Positions 12,129-23,848 of a stretch of DNA of 64,000 bases are shown one piece after another. Positions within the stretch are counted from its first letter, which is position 1; each line of letters starts with the position of its first letter. This DNA is from Gautieria morchelliformis (lineage: Eukaryota > Basidiomycota > Agaricomycetes > Gomphales > Gomphaceae), in NCBI GenBank assembly GCA_015179125.1, contig WHVA01000110.1, positions 124,001 to 188,000 of the forward strand, in the 5' to 3' direction. Made by a program: the position numbers and the translations under genes. Under the pieces are notes generated by a model. The model was not told the DNA's origin, searched no databases, and saw nothing but the letters and a program-made list of their open reading frames with translations.

Positions 12129-13082
12129 ACTGTATGGTCTCAGCTCAAGCTGTTCAACCAGCCCTCAAATGTCTTTTTACTGTAAATTTGTAGTCTGCAT
12201 CAAAGGCCTTTAAAACAACCAATTATCGCCATCATAAAAATCTTTACTATCCTCATAAGGCCTATTCAAACATCCCTCTAATTATCTATGAATTTTACCT
12301 ATTTTTCCGAGGCTGTCTTCACTCAAACTCACGTATTTCTGTGCAGCAGAGTTGTGGATACACATGTCCCCACAACTCTGTTTCGGACTTCCTATTTCAA
12401 ACTCCGACCGGACGCTCACATCACTCGCGGCTTGTGCACCCGCGGTCACCCACAAATCCAGTCAGGTGGCTCCTTCAGACTCAGCCTCTGAGTTTGAAAA
12501 GCCTAGTTATTTGCTTGTACAGCCTCAATGACTCAACTGACTCATGCACACCTTGGTGAGTCACATGCACATGACTCACCCAAGCTGTCATGAATCACAT
12601 GGGCCCAATTAATGACTCATTCCTGACAAATCTCTTGTTCTGTAATAGAAATTCTTTAATAGATTGGACTGGGGATATTAGAGGAAAGCTCGATGATGCT
12701 TCCAGTGGACCGGCGGGCGCAATAGACGTTCGGAAAGTAACTCAGTGGGACTATACTACGTATTGTAGTGTACAAATATCTCGGTAGACTGTGCCACTTA
12801 GGCCAGAGTGGCAGTGAACACAACAAAGGGCTTTAGACTGGGAATAGCATGGAAATGGACAGGGACAACTGTCTGATTGATCAATGTACATGGGTAGCTA
12901 CTTTATACTACTCGGAACACTAGCTAGTAGGTATTGAGATCGACTGTGGAGCGCGTACGTGTGAGCGACTGGTAGAATGGATGGGGATGGATGCCCAGGG
13001 TTATGGCCGGGGTGGAGTCGGGTCATGGGGACGTGTCGTACCTAAATATACAGGTATATACTGTAGGATTGATGGGGCATAT
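12129..13082. other. non-coding stretch left of MITE-1
   Basis: No gene recognised. It contains a cluster of TGACTCA motifs (listed separately) and AT-rich sequence near 12180-12300. It may be the left part of an LTR-like sequence whose right part continues after MITE-1, but I could not prove that. Confidence 0.3.
12529..12619. promoter_or_regulatory. cluster of TGACTCA (Gcn4/AP-1 type) sites
   Basis: Five copies of TGACTCA or its complement TGAGTCA lie within 91 bases (12529, 12538, 12557, 12572, 12613). This heptamer is the binding site of Gcn4/CPC1-type bZIP factors in fungi. Three more lie at 13857-13916, just upstream of a TATA box. That they act together as a promoter is inference. Confidence 0.35.
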
Positions 13083-13657
13083 CACTGGAGACATGGGAAA
13101 ATTTCCTGACTTTGAAAATCAACTGGAAATTCTGAGGATATTCCACATTTCTTCAAAAATTCCCAGCTCAGGAAATGGGATGAAAATTTAATGTTTTGCC
13201 AGAGTTTTTTGACTGCAGGAAATCCTTCAAAAATTGTAAAATTATCACCTAAAAATATTCAAGAAACACTCAGGAAACATTGAATTTCCACTTCCATGAA
13301 ACTAAATATTTACTGAAATTTCCCCAGTCAGGAAATTCTATAGAAACACTGGTTCTAACAAAGTTTCCCTGGAAAATATTCAGGAAACCAACATTTTCAT
13401 AGAATTTCCAAACTGAGGAAACTTTATTAAATATTTAGTTTCATAGAGGAGGCAATTCAATGTTTCCTGAGAGTTTCTTGAAGATTTTGATGTGATAATT
13501 TTACAATTTTTGAAGGATTTCCTGAAGTCAAAAAACTCTGAGAAAACTTGAAATTTTTATCCAATTTCATAAGATGGGAAATATTGAAGAAATGTGAAAT
13601 ATCCTCAAGATTTCCAGTAGATTTCCACAATCAGGAAATTTTGCCATGCCTCCAGTG
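13083..13657. mobile_element. MITE-1: foldback CACTA-like element, 575 bp
   Basis: Almost the whole element is one long inverted repeat: the left arm from CACTGGAGACATGG pairs with the complement of the right end (CACTGGAGGCATGG), and the match runs about 270 bases inward to a centre near 13370. It is flanked by a 3-bp duplicate TAT (13080-13082, 13658-13660). A CACT-type terminus plus a 3-bp duplication fits the CACTA/CMC superfamily. It has no coding capacity, so it must be non-autonomous. Its termini match MITE-2 at 26407. Confidence 0.75.
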
Positions 13658-14382
13658 TATAGAGATGGAGTGGGAAGATGGAGCCAAGTAACGGGTCGAG
13701 TATCAGCTAGGAATGGGGAGCGGGGGAAGTGGTGTGTAAGCGCGTGTGCAGGATCGGTTCGGGGCCACTGAGTCGCCTCGGGTTTCACAACAAAATCAAG
13801 CCCTGATTGGTGGAAAACCTAGTGGAGTCACCAGTAGGAGTCATTTCAAGTCACTGTGAGTCATTATGAGTCAGACAGAACCTTCCCACACATTCCGAAA
13901 GCTTCTTCGTGACTCATTCCCCCATTCCATTAACAGATAGAAGGTCCTACCGCTTAGTTAAGCGCCTGTACAATACGATATAAAAGGAGGCCCTTTTTGC
14001 CTGCCTTCCATCAGCCAACCTACCCATCTTCTATCCTACACGTGATCTCGTGTGACTTGCATCTTACTAAGCTGCTAATCCCAGCTAGGGTTATTCACTT
14101 ACTTTAGTGTCTAATTCCTTGTTAAGTAGTTACTTTACTGCTTAGCCACTTGGACTAATCCTCTGGGTGTAATTCTACAGAGTGAGTCTGTCAATTGAAA
14201 GTCTTGCCATTTGCACTCCAATACCCAAGATGATCTAGTCAGTTGATTTTCCTGATTAGAGACTTTCACAAGTCGCTTTGTTCACAAAACTTGACCCTCG
14301 TTTGATTGCAGTGCGCTGGTAGATTATCAGGGCAGTCCATTTATAAACTCGCCTGCTAAGTACATTTAACTGAGTTTCAATA
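13658..14382 (+). promoter_or_regulatory. LTR-like promoter region with TATA box
   Basis: No gene is seen. TATAAAA at 13979-13985 is followed by a pyrimidine-rich start region, and preceded by three TGACTCA-type sites (13857, 13867, 13910). The right boundary at about 14382 is sharp because a DUF6533 3'-flank fragment (AATACAAACCCCCCAGCAGT) begins there. This layout looks like an LTR (U3 with TATA, then R-U5), but the left end and a target duplication were not found. Confidence 0.35.
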
Positions 14383-14975
14383 CAAACCCCCCAGCAGTCA
14401 AGATGCAGAAATTTACATTAACCATCCCATTTGAAACGAGGGTGTTCAATGGAATAGGGATAAAATGTGTGATCTTGAGATAGGACAGTGGATGGTGTAA
14501 AAGAGTGGACGGGACGACATGTACATACCGTGCAACAACAACGTTCGTGTCCGTGTCCGTGTCTGTGTCATGCTCCTTGTTGTAACTATCGAGATGAGCA
14601 TGTTTGTCTTAGTTGGGTGGGGTGCGATGGCAGACAATGAAACCTCTCTTCCCTCAGAATTATCAGTATCCGGTCGATAAGTATTTCCAAAAATTCAATG
14701 AATAAATTACAAACATAGTCAAATTCAAAGTGCCACAGCATGCATATATATGGCTTTCTGAGATGTGGGTAGCCAGAGTGAGCAGATAAATATTCTATGG
14801 TGACTTGTTGCAGGGCACTGCAATAGATTGGTAGATTGGAAAGGTGAGAATGGGATTGTCAATGTAAGTCTCTGCATATTGACTGCTGGAGGGATGGCAT
14901 TGAAATTGCAGTTATGATGCATTGGCTTGGATGCTGTCATCAAACTGTGTCATTCTTCCAGACTCTACTGAACCA
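14383..14975. repeat. 3' flank of DUF6533 copy B plus an inverted flank fragment
   Basis: Between 14440 and 14975 the minus strand aligns with the region downstream of copies C (27093-27690), D and E, so the repeated unit includes 0.5-0.6 kb of 3' flank. It carries a TGTGTC-type short tandem array near 14540-14575. The first 60 bases (14383-14440) match the same flank in the opposite orientation, marking a rearrangement junction near 14440. Confidence 0.55.
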
Positions 14976-16757
14976 TTAACCAGTGTGTGAAGGAGAAATT
15001 AACTGCTCACCAGAATCAATAGGCCCAGCCATTTCTACATCTCCTGGACATCCAGCCGCCCAAGGAAACTCATCCAACTCTATCCCAGCAGGCCCAGCCT
15101 CATCATGCTGGCTTTCCTGAATGGGCACATTGTCCTCTGAGGTCTGAGCACTAAAAGCCTGGCTCAAATCCGGGTTCCCAAATTCAGCCACTATGGCATT
15201 GTGAACACTTTGTCTGGCAGCTTGGAAGGAGAATGAAAGAGTAGGTAATGAGGGGCTGTGGAGTTGATTGTGTCTCTCTTGGAGAGTCAGATGGAACCGG
15301 CAGATGATAATCACTGACAAGCTGTATGTGCATGGTTAGCACTATCACGTCCTTCTTCGTAAATTGGTGAGAATATACCTGGTCTGAAAAAAGCTTAATA
15401 TACCAGCAAGGCTTGACTTTATACCATGAAGGAGCTGATATTAGCCATTTTATTATCATGCTTCATACCTTACATACCCTTAACACCTAAATTGAGAGAG
15501 AACACCAAGTAAACTCTGAAGCTCAACAGGTTTATAAGTAACCATACCTTGCGTGTGACAGTATTAGCCAAGGAAATTGTAAGCACAAATCTGAATATGA
15601 ATCAGATATATCATATATCATAGGAACAATATTCCATACCCATATCTGACAAAGCCTTGCCTGTAGATTAGTGATATATCCACACATGTAAGCACTATGT
15701 TGTATACTCACCTTGGTAAATCACTAGACTGATGAGAGATTTCTTATCCTGGATTTCACCTTTCCGCCAAAGTTTCAAGGTTTCAATTGAGCTCAGGATG
15801 GTTACTAGCACAACTCCAGTGTCAAAAAGGATTACAGTAAAACCTTGTATGGTATCCACTGTCAAAGGTATTCAGACACAGTTTGGGAAAGTCCAGGCCT
15901 CTATATCTTACCCATGGAGAATCTGTTAGTATAAATCCAGGTAGAAAGTCCTAGTCCATACTGACAAATTGAATGCATTAAGTTGTGAATCAGTGGGATT
16001 GCAGTTGTGCAAAACAGACACATACTATATCCAGTGAAGTGAACATAGGTTATTTATGTAAAGTCTGGACAGGCACATACTGTTTCAGTGATAATAGCAC
16101 CAAGAATAAGCAGCCCAAGAACAGCCATAACTCTTTTATTCTGAAAGGAGATAGCATAGGTGCGAGCTAGCAGAAGGCCTAGGCAAGTAAATTCTGTTAA
16201 TATCTCTAATTGACAAGTAGATAGGCCTTATCACTCACCCTGTACTCCGATCAAAGGAGGGACATTGAAAGCATTAGCGAGCCAAAGTATATCATTACAT
16301 TTCCTTCAAACATTTGAGTCACTTTGCTTCTTCATAAGGAATGACAATCATACTAGATCCTCATTCAAATCAGTAGGGTTGTTACACATGAGAACCTTGG
16401 TAATCACCTCAAGGGATATGTTAGATAGATTGACATATATAAGAATAAGAAAGACAACCAAGGTCAGGTAACGAGCGAGGATATAGAGGATGGTGCCGAT
16501 TTTGACGTTCTTGCGCCAAATGTGCCTGACCTCCGATGGCAGTGTGAGAAGAGTGTCGAAGATGAGCAGTGCTGTGTAACAAGCTATGGCAATCGTGGAA
16601 TTAGGCAGGGGACATGTACGCATACCAAGCCCTGCGAACTGGACAGAGACGAACGCACGGCTAGCTCAGGTAAGTTCTTCTGCATCTCACTCAATGTAGT
16701 AAGCACGTACGTGTCTGATAGTATCTGGATAATAACCGAGGGGTCCGTCGGAGCCAT
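14976..16757 (-). pseudogene. DUF6533-type membrane protein, copy B
   Basis: Minus-strand multi-exon gene starting at ATG 16757. The first exon encodes MAPTDPSVIIQILSD. Two small introns surround a short exon (FVSVQFAGL), and exon three gives ACYTALLIFDTLLTLPSEVR then HIWRKNVKIGTILYILARY, the conserved DUF6533 N-terminal pattern with transmembrane helices. Downstream exons match copy D, and the last ends SEQ-type acidic tail, stop at 14976. The acceptor AG before the fourth exon found in copies D and E is CG here (near 16290), so I judge it probably non-functional. These are integral membrane proteins of unknown role. Confidence 0.65.
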
Positions 16758-18046
16758 GGTACAAGAGAGAAAAAATGGGAGGCAGACAAGGGACTATGGT
16801 TTGTGTAGCGATGTGGGGTTGGAGTAATAGCCCACAGAAGGTGTCTATATAAGATTCTGGCCAGGGGTGGTGCCAGGTCAAGAGATATTCATAGCATCCT
16901 AAATCAGTGCCGAAACATGGAACAAATTTCAAGGCGGAAGGGTCTGATAAACGAACATTGGTTATCAAAGAATTAAGGTTAGCAATACAACGTCGAAGCA
17001 TCAGCTAGGGTTAGCCTGGCCCGGGCGAGCAATTCAGCCCTGGCTTCTTGCCAGGCATTGGTTATTACATATTGCCTGGGCGGAATGGTAGCCAAGATCC
17101 GTTTAAACGTTGTCGTCATGTAAACTTGGCACTCATTGACGACTCAGTGCCGTGTCAGCGCCACACCACATGAAAACCAACTGCGACAAGTTGACTGTTA
17201 TATATTAAGATGACCCTTCCCTAGTGTGTTGTCGAAGAGGAAGTGAATTGCGGTGATATCAGAAATCTAGCCTGGCCAGCTTAACTCGCCGCATGTGGCT
17301 GTAATTCTATAGCGCTGCTGGATGATCTCGGCAGAGGTATCAGCTCGTGTCAATGTTGCTGGATACTGTATGGGGCCAGGCGTCGATTCTCGCCTTGGCG
17401 GCATGTCCTGTGCAATGTGAGAAGAAGTCGTATGAAGAGAACATCACGAATTTCAAATGGAGAACTATGACATGGTATCGGCAATATTGTGCACTCGGAG
17501 TATCATCTGTGATGGTGATATAGAGCTGTGCCCGGTAGCCAGGAAGCTACTGAGATGATCTGAGATGTGTTTGCAGTTCCAACTTGGTATGACATACTAG
17601 TATGAAGACAACGCGACCAAACAAAAATATACGGTATTGGACCTCTGGCATGCTTTTGCAGTCATCCGCTGTCGTGAATCATAATGTCAGCTCCATTGAA
17701 ACACCGTAAAAAGCTAACCTGGTTGCATCCACAATCAAACAATGCAAGCAACATCAACATCACCCAGATACACTCATCGAGTTTCACAGCATTTCCATGC
17801 ATGGCGTTATCGACCGGATACCGCCGATTCTGAGCGAATTGAGGCTTCGTCGCACTTGGTCACATCAGAATGTTGGCAAGGGCGAGCGCTAACAAACCAA
17901 GACAACATGCAACATCGACGCCTGACTCTATAGCTATCACGAGCAGCATGAGCATGACACAGACAAAATATATGGACGGCGCTAGTTTCCTTGGGGAGGT
18001 CAGTGTCAGACAACACGCGTGCACCGCACCCGCACCGCATGATAAG
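16611..18046. repeat. segmental duplication, left copy
   Basis: A block of about 1436 bp that recurs as 21121-22556 in the same orientation. It covers exons 1-2 of DUF6533 copy B and about 1.3 kb of its 5' flank. Landmarks include CATACCAAG-CTGCGAACTGG, GGCATTGG-TATTACAT, CCACACCACATGAAAACCA and CATTTCCATGCATGGCG. Part of the same flank recurs upstream of copy D (39592-40050). Confidence 0.8.
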
Positions 18047-18240
18047 TGGATCACACGGGACGGGCCAGAGGCATGTACGGTCGTTATGGGTTAGTGGGCG
18101 ATGGGGCGATATATGAAAGGACAGACCGAGATGGACGACGGCAAACCAACGAGCACAGCACGAGAGGACGCGACGTGACAACAATACGAGACGATAACGC
18201 AGCCGAACACGTCGACATTTAAAATGTAGGTAGGGCTTTG
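17970..18240 (+). repeat. inverted repeat, left arm
   Basis: Aligns with the reverse complement of 20770-21026. Shared landmarks are TATGGACGGCG, GTGCACCGCACC, CGCATGATA, GCGATATATGA, ACAGACCGAGATGGACGA (left) and GAACACGTC. The first 75 bases also occur in the right copy of the segmental duplication. Confidence 0.6.
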
Positions 18241-20265
18241 ATCGAGATTCCCTGGCCAGGATCCTGATGGCGGTGGGTGGGTCGTCTTGTGTGGATGTCC
18301 CTCCCTTTCTACCCGGTCCATGCGCACTCTTGTTCTATTGTTGGTTGTTCAGCTATATGGACCTCCCTTGGCCAAAGGGAGTGACAGAAACGAATACTTC
18401 CGTACCCAGCCACCCACCCACAAACACCGCAATTCGAGGTCCCTGTCGAGGCGCCAATCCTCGCGCAGCGCTCAGCGTTCAATCACCCGTCCCGTCTCAA
18501 ACCGTGTTCCCTCAGATATGGAGTCTCCTCTCTCGTGCGCTGTTCCGCTGTGCGGTATAAGGTATTCATTCGTAGACGCACAGTCAACGTGCACGTGGGT
18601 ACGTGGTGGCCCAGCACAATCAGCGCTAGGGTCGAACGAAACGCGGAGGCAGAGGAGGATAGCGGGAGATCTAATCCCCGGGGTGAAGCTCCAACATTGC
18701 GGCGTTTGCGGGAGAGGTGGTGGCCCATGTCGCGCATTACATATTTTCGGAGATACGGCACGTGAGGTTGAGCAACCGCGCGTGCGTTTTGATAAGGCAG
18801 GAGTGCAAGTAGGGTATCTCCTCTTGAGGCGTGACTTTTATAGTGTGTGTGGTGTATGCTATGGCCCGTGACGACGCATACGTGTATTTATGTCGATTTC
18901 CTGCAAAGGTGAATGGATACGCGTGGCCTAGAATGCTGCTGAAGCTCATAGCTATAGACGTCGCAGGGGCGGACTGGCGCATATAGTTCATTCGGTGGTG
19001 GCCTCCCATACGCGGCTGATGTTAGACGAGCATGTTGGGAGGTTAATCATGGAGTGCACCGAGCGTACGCGGCCACTGCGGCAGTTGCTATATTGGACTT
19101 ACGATGCCAGACATGTCCATTCGAGGCGGGCTGTGCGAGGCGGGGGTATGCATGCTCGACGAACAACGGGTGCGTGAGGAACTCCCACTTGACAGGCCTC
19201 CTGCACGACATGCTCCGCGCGCTCCCCGCAACTGCGACGTAGCTAATGAAGATGTAGAGCAAGGATGAATATTATAACAATAGGAGGGCTGGAAGTGGAC
19301 ACACCTTCGATGGGACGGGCGTGCTACTAGTCCTTCCGCCATTGGCCTACCGTCCGCGTGAAGGGGCTACGTCGCCTACAGGGCCCACGCAAGCCGCAAG
19401 CACTCGTGCCTCGTGTATAGGGTCTGACGGCTGTTGCAATGGTTCAACGATGCGGACGGGAGTGGCAGCGAGCGGTTGACTTCAAATGACATGGCATCTC
19501 GATACAAAGGCCGCTGAGACGCACACTTCTGGTGCAGCGATTGTTTGAGCACTCAGTCACGGCGTACCCCAGGATGTCGACGCTGGCGAGGCGCAAGCCC
19601 ACATGTATTGCCGAGCGTGTCATATGAGACGCCTAGACACCAGTTAGCCGCCCAGAAGTTCGCCGAGGCTAAGAATAGATCAGGGACAAGGCCGCGTCGG
19701 CGCATGGCGGTGCAGGGCGTGGCCGGATCGATCGATGCTCAGGCTTGGCACTTCGCGTGTTTCTCGACAGCCGGAATGCAGACCCCCAGGCGCCCACGGC
19801 GATGCCCACGCCCGCCGAGCCCCCGTTCCGCGGGCAGACCGCGACTCATCGACGTGCACCGCCGGCGTGCGCTTCTCGAGAAGCATGCTGGCGCTAGCAG
19901 GGGGGGTCCGACCGTGCACTGGGTCGGCGTGCTGCTGCCCGGATACAAATGCAGCCTCCGACGGTGGTGAGTGTCGTGTGCAGTTGCTATACTCAGGTGG
20001 GACGTCACCGGACTTACGTATACGTTTCTAGTCACGAGCTGACTGCGGCCGCTCTCCTCTCTCTTCCCACCGCTATACCCACACACTCAACACTCTCCTT
20101 AATTCTTCCTGCACGCCAAGCTCGCCGACGACGCGCCCCGCCAGCAGGAAGGACGCCCCCAAAGCGTCCGAGAACTCGAACAAGAAGCACAAGAAAAAAA
20201 ATCTCTCCTCGAACGAGGCAAGTCCATTTCAGCCTGCTGTCACTCCACGACACGTATCATATTAG
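18241..20265. other. GC-rich block without an intact gene
   Basis: Markedly richer in G+C and CpG than its surroundings, with long open stretches on both strands as expected by chance at such composition. None is recognisable. The last part (about 20110-20220) reads as a lysine/serine-rich stretch that could be an exon of the ORF at 20266. CpG retention suggests it is not a decayed methylated transposon. Confidence 0.35.
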
Positions 20266-20766
20266 ACCTTCATCGTCGTCCATCCACCCCACGCAAAGTC
20301 AACCACCCGCGCAATCTCCGCTCCAGCCCAACCGTCGCGCGAGCGCCCGGGCCCGGGCACGGGGTCCTCGTCGACAGCCACGTTTGACAATGGACGATTC
20401 TCTGCAGATCTAGCGCAAGGCCATGACGCTGCGTCGCCCCCACCGTCGCCCCCTACCTCAGACTCCGACCACACCCCCTCCGCCAGCTCCGACTCCTCCA
20501 CCATCTATGCGTCCTCCGCGGATGCGCCCGGCTCCATCCCGTGCTTTGCCTCCACCGCCACCGCCCGCCACATGATCATCCCCTCCACACCCTCAGCGCC
20601 CACAATGTCTGCCAACAACACCGTACTCGACGCCGGCACCGACGCGCGCGCGGCCCACTTCCACAAGCGCGTGCTCGAGGTCGTGGGCCTCGTGCTGCTC
20701 GACGCTGCAGAGGTGTGGTTCGACAAGGACACCACGCCCCGCGCGCCTGCGCACCTCAGGATCTAA
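20266..20766 (+). CDS. hypothetical protein, last exon
   Basis: An open frame of 166 codons without its own early ATG, ending TAA at 20764-20766. It is Ser/Pro/Thr-rich at first (SPPPSPPTSDSDHTPSASSD) and then has a better-folded-looking end with HKRVLEVVGLVLLDAAEVWF. A plausible acceptor (CATATTAG) sits just before it, so it may be the last exon of a spliced gene in the GC-rich block; upstream exons are not defined. I do not recognise the family. The inverted repeat begins right after the stop, suggesting that its 3' UTR was duplicated in inverted orientation at 17970-18240. Confidence 0.35.
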   Translation, partial: TFIVVHPPHAKSTTRAISAPAQPSRERPGPGTGSSSTATFDNGRFSADLAQGHDAASPPPSPPTSDSDHTPSASSDSSTIYASSADAPGSIPCFASTATARHMIIPSTPSAPTMSANNTVLDAGTDARAAHFHKRVLEVVGLVLLDAAEVWFDKDTTPRAPAHLRI

Positions 20767-20769
20767 CCA

Positions 20770-21026
20770 CTACATGCTTATCTTGACGTGTTCTGCTGGG
20801 GTATCGTGTTGTACGTGACGTCGCGTCTATGCTGACATGCTGGTTGGCCGTCGTGTTCTATCGTCCATCTCGGTCTATCTTGTCATATATCGCCTACAAT
20901 ATCGTGACCCAGTAAGATCGATGTCCGTACGTGCCTGCGCGTCGTTTGTGAGGCATGTATCATGCGGTGCGGTGCACTCCTGTCGTCTAGCACTGAGCTT
21001 CCCAAGAAAAACCGGCCGCCGTCCAT
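20770..21026 (-). repeat. inverted repeat, right arm
   Basis: Reverse complement matches 17970-18240 with scattered differences. It directly follows the hypothetical exon ending at 20766 and is followed by an A-rich tract (21028-21069, including a run of about 18 A). Confidence 0.6.
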
Positions 21027-21120
21027 ATTTTCCTCAAACAAAAAGAAGGAGAAAAAAAAAAAAAAAAGGAACAGTGTAGCAATGCCAGCTGTTGGACACT
21101 GGGACTTCGAGGTTATGGGA

Positions 21121-21265
21121 CATGTACGCATACCAAGCGCTGCGAACTGGACAGATATGATCGCAAAACTAGTTCAGGTAAGTTCTTCTGCATCTCACTG
21201 AATGCAGTAAGTACGTACTTGTCTGAGAGTATCTGGATAAAAGCCGAGGGGTCCGCCTGAGCCAT
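21121..21265 (-). pseudogene. DUF6533 first exons, orphan copy
   Basis: Minus strand from ATG at 21265, with the first exon, first intron and start of the second intron matching copy B. Exon three and everything after are replaced by the A-rich tract at 21045-21069. It exists only because the 5' end of copy B lies in the segmental duplication. Confidence 0.6.
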
Positions 21266-22556
21266 GGTACAAGGAAGAAAAATTGGGATGCAGACGAGGG
21301 GCTAGGTTTTGCGTAGCGATCTGGGGTTGGAGTAGCAGACCGCGGAAGATGTCTATATACGATTGTGGCCATGGGTGCTGCCAGGTCGAAAGATATTCAT
21401 TACATCCTATATCAGTGCCGAAACATGGCACAAGTGGCACAGGTACAAGGCAGAAGGGTCTGATCGAACATTGGATGTAAAAGAATTAAAATTAGCAGTA
21501 CAACGTCGAAGCATCAGAGATAGTTAGCCTGGCGCGGGCGAGTAATTGAGCCCTGGCTTCTTGCCAGGCATTGGCTATTACATACGATTTGCCGGGCGGA
21601 ATGGTGGCCAAGATCCGTTTAAACCTTGTCGTCATGTAAACTTGGCACTCATTGACGACTCAGTGCCGTGTCAGCGCCACACCACATGAAAACCACCTGC
21701 GACAAGCTCACTGGTGTATGTTAAGATGACCCGTCTAGTGTGTTGTCGAAAGGAAATGAGATGAGATGATATAAGAGATCTAGCCCGGCCGGCTCAACCC
21801 ATGCATGCGGCTGTAATTCTATAGCGATGCTGGATGATTGCGGCAGAGGTACCAGCTCGTGTCAATGTTGCTGGATGCTGTATGGGGCCATGCGTCGATT
21901 CAAATTTTGGAGGCATGTCCTTTGCGACGTGAGAAGAGGTCGTACAGTGAAGAGAACATCGCGAATTTCAAATGGAGCACCATGACATGGTATCCGCGAT
22001 ATTTTGCACTCCGGGTATCCGGGTATAATCTGTGATGGCGATATAGAGCTGTGCCGCCCGGAAGCTACTGAGGTGAACAGGGACGTGTTTGCAGTTCTAA
22101 CTTGGTATGACATATTTGTATGGAGACAACACCACCTAACAAGACTATACTGTATTGGACCCCTGGCATGCTTTTGCAGTCACCCGCTGTCGTGAATCAT
22201 AATGTCAGCTCCCTCGGAGAACCGGTAACAAGCTAAACTGGTTGGATCCACAGCCAAACAATGCAAGCAGCGTTACCCAGATACACTTCATCGAGTTTCA
22301 CAGCATTTCCATGCATGGCGTTATCGACCGGATACTGGCGATTCTGAGCGAATTGAGGCTTCGTCGTACTTGGTCACATCAGAATGTTGGCAAGGGCGCG
22401 CGCTAACAAACCGAGACAACATGCAACATTGACGCCTGACTCCATAGCTATCACGAGCAGCATGAGCATGACACAGACAAAATATATGGGCGGCGCTAGT
22501 TTCCTTGGGGAGGTGAGTGTCAGACAACACGCGTGCACCGCACCCGCACTGCATGA
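21121..22556. repeat. segmental duplication, right copy
   Basis: Same length and orientation as 16611-18046, with point changes and short indels. Homology ends abruptly after GCATGATA at 22556, whereas the left copy continues into the inverted repeat. Confidence 0.8.
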
Positions 22557-22905
22557 TATGTTGTAAACTGGCATATATTGCCTCTCTATTTACTATGTCA
22601 GCGCCGCCTGTGCTGCGAACCAGCATTTTTCCCAGGACTATCCGCTTTAGGATACACCTATCTAGTTCCCACTCCGCTGTCCCCTGACCGAGCACTCGCA
22701 TATGGATCTGTACGCATAAGTAGCTAGCTCAGTAGCTACAATGAATCTATCGCTTTCAGCCCTTTCAGCTGCACTGCAGCTCCATTTAGTATTACAGCTA
22801 GAGTTAGCTAACACTCGAGTTCCGTCTGTTTCTGCGCTCAGCCCACCGAGTTCTGTTCCAGCCTTCGTCTCTCTCCGCCTCCCTCCTCGCATTCTAACAA
22901 CAGAT
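22557..22905. repeat. possible solo LTR
   Basis: Starts TGTTGTAAAC and ends CTAACAACA, giving short inverted TGTTGT/ACAACA termini typical of LTRs. It sits exactly at the end of the segmental-duplication homology. No convincing 5-bp duplication (TGATA left, GATTA right), so the call is weak. Confidence 0.3.
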
Positions 22906-23848
22906 TAAGAGTCTCAGTCTCGCCGACGGCGAGCTAGATCCACGTTGTTACACTACGTGCACTATGTTCCACATACGTACCTTCAGCACCCATTCACATA
23001 TCAAGCAAGCATTGCGGCCCCTTCGTCACCTTAGACCCAGCCATGCTTCTGTCAAGATTGGTTTTTGGGCGTTAATATCACATGTTAGTGGCGAATGCCC
23101 GAATAGCATGTGTGATCTAGCTAATCGCCCAGCGAACAGTACCTAAGAGGTAAGGGTTAAAAAGTAAGAGGGTTACTCGAAAGGAATTCGCCCTGATCTA
23201 CAGTCATAGCGAAATAGTCCGTGGCACTTGACGATGTAACGTGCAAGGTGTCACGGAAGGGTTGTCTAAGTAGTGACAATCCCTTCGCCGGCAAAGGTGC
23301 TCCTTCAGAGCCCTTTGCCAACAGCACAGAAACTAGTTCGAAGGCTAAGGTAACAAAGATGAAATATGAGAACTCACCAGTGATGCCTAAGTCCTCTTCT
23401 GGTCGAAGATAGAAATCTACAGGAGAAGGCTCAAGACAATACTCACAGTGAGATCAAGTTTGCACAAGATGGACGACGTATGATAATTAAACTGGAGAAT
23501 ATACATGCGAATGTAGACTACTTATACCGAATGCTCATACGGTGCTAGCGAAATAGGAGAGAGGCCGTCTGGAGTCAGGGTTGGATAGGGGTGCATGGTC
23601 AGGATACATAATAGATGAAATAGACATCCAATAGAATGGAAGAGGGGTGCGAACATGAAACGACGGAAAGGAAAGAGGGCGAAGGCCCCTATGTACGAAA
23701 ACACACCTTGGGACCTGCATATACACCACCCTGCACGGACTCTTCATCTGCTGGGTTGGTCCCACATGTCCTACGGGTAGGATGCCCTGCGAATGCATTC
23801 TGGCCATAGGAACACCCAAAGGGGGTTGAGTTGAGAAGATGATGGGAC
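22906..23848. other. no gene recognised
   Basis: Short open stretches on both strands, none recognisable. Motifs like CTCACCAGTG and ACTCACAGTG near 23370-23450 could be minus-strand splice donors of an unknown gene, but no protein could be assembled. Confidence 0.3.

Noticed and set aside
18287-18871. 194-codon plus-strand frame in the GC-rich block
   Set aside because: Overlaps several equally long frames on both strands in CpG-rich DNA; no family likeness and no splice model.
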